Shown in pieces: positions 63,760-64,000 of a stretch of 64,000 nt of DNA (positions are counted from its first letter, which is position 1; every line of letters starts with the position of its first letter). The notes beneath the pieces are model-generated. The model was not told where the DNA came from. It saw only the letters and a list, made by a program, of their open reading frames with translations, and did not search any database. The position numbers and the translations under genes were made by a program. Source of the DNA: Shewanella denitrificans OS217 (GTDB lineage: Bacteria; Pseudomonadota; Gammaproteobacteria; Enterobacterales; Shewanellaceae); NCBI RefSeq assembly GCF_000013765.1, contig NC_007954.1, forward strand, positions 620,001 to 684,000. Reading direction: 5' to 3'.

Positions 63760-64000
63760 AGGGGGAAGGGCCTATCCAGTATGGGTTTATTGGTTTGCTA
63801 ATAGCTAATACTTTACTCTATCCATACTCAAGATTCGTGTATGAAAATGTGGTTGGCTTCATACTCGGAAGGCAGGTGTTTTTTGTAAACGCCATTTTTA
63901 TGCTAGTTGTTAAATTGTTTACAATGGCACTTTGCTGGTGCTTGGCAATATTTATTGCTCCTATAGGCTTGTTGTACCTATATTTCCGCAACAGTAAATG

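Larger units (their letters stand above)
62430..64000 (+). pseudogene. Membrane-protein gene split by an ISAs1-family insertion
   Basis: Removing the insertion and one 8-bp duplicate joins 62430-62513 to 63768 onward in one open frame: STEYYLRQIFFAALFSAF, then ILYVVAQGEGPIQYGFIGLL, then YSRFVYENVVGFIL and further hydrophobic segments to the end of the window. The likely start is TTG 62430 with AGGCGG close upstream. The product would be a small polytopic membrane protein; no family is recognised. Its position behind an attC suggests it was another cassette gene. The gene continues beyond the window. Confidence 0.65.

Noticed and set aside
62505..63772. CAGGGGGAAGGGCC at both ends taken as IS terminal repeats
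   Set aside because: The copies are direct, not inverted. Eight bases are the target duplication and the rest is a chance match of the IS start with the following host sequence.
1..64000. CRISPR arrays, tRNA or rRNA genes
   Set aside because: No regularly spaced short repeats or recognisable tRNA/rRNA sequences were found by reading both strands.

Overview
The window looks like a chromosomal accessory-rich stretch from a Shewanella-type gammaproteobacterium. This is inferred from gene content (DUF3019 and MipA/OmpV genes beside a two-component system, CzcAB-type RND pump, GH20 hexosaminidase, many outer-membrane proteins, Fur boxes, moderate GC) and not from a database match.

Layout. 0.4-1.5 kb: a three-gene YqjD/YqjE/YqjK-like membrane set. 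1.6-5.7 kb: decayed DNA (a REP-associated transposase relic, a frameshifted HMCES/YedK gene, a tautomerase gene fused by deletion to an aminotransferase) around an intact TetR/HPP-family pair with twin operators. 5.8-16.5 kb: GH20 hexosaminidase, lipoproteins, two MipA/OmpV proteins, DUF3019 protein, a response regulator/kinase pair and DUF1993. 16.7-20 kb: CadC-like regulator and SGNH-like lipoprotein. 20.4-24.9 kb: an apparent ECF sigma/anti-sigma regulon with a secreted subtilase, an Ala/Ser-rich secreted protein and a beta-barrel protein, tied together by three similar GGAAT/CGT promoters. 25-41 kb: small secreted proteins, a CHASE4-GGDEF-EAL protein, a metal-efflux RND operon, a BlaI/M56-ankyrin pair, and an MBOAT/SGNH acyl-transfer pair.

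41.2-54.3 kb holds a complete NIS siderophore locus collinear with staphylococcal sbnABCDEFGHI (staphyloferrin B), with sbnE and sbnF fused into one 1148-residue protein, a short SbnI-like protein, a TonB-dependent receptor and two Fur-box candidates. The genes overlap tightly and form one operon: precursor supply (SbnA, SbnB, SbnG, SbnI-like), assembly (SbnC, SbnEF, SbnH), export (SbnD) and uptake (receptor).

55-64 kb is a mobile, repeat-rich end. Long structured repeats are interrupted by an IS110-family and an IS3-family element. Then comes an integron-like gene cassette carrying a two-gene Kiwa-like anti-phage system (KwaA-like membrane protein plus KwaB/DUF4868-like protein) between matching core sites, followed by a second membrane-protein gene split by an ISAs1-family insertion with an 8-bp target duplication. 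The structured repeat family also occurs near 26 and 29 kb, with stem changes compensated on both arms. No tRNA, rRNA or CRISPR array was seen.
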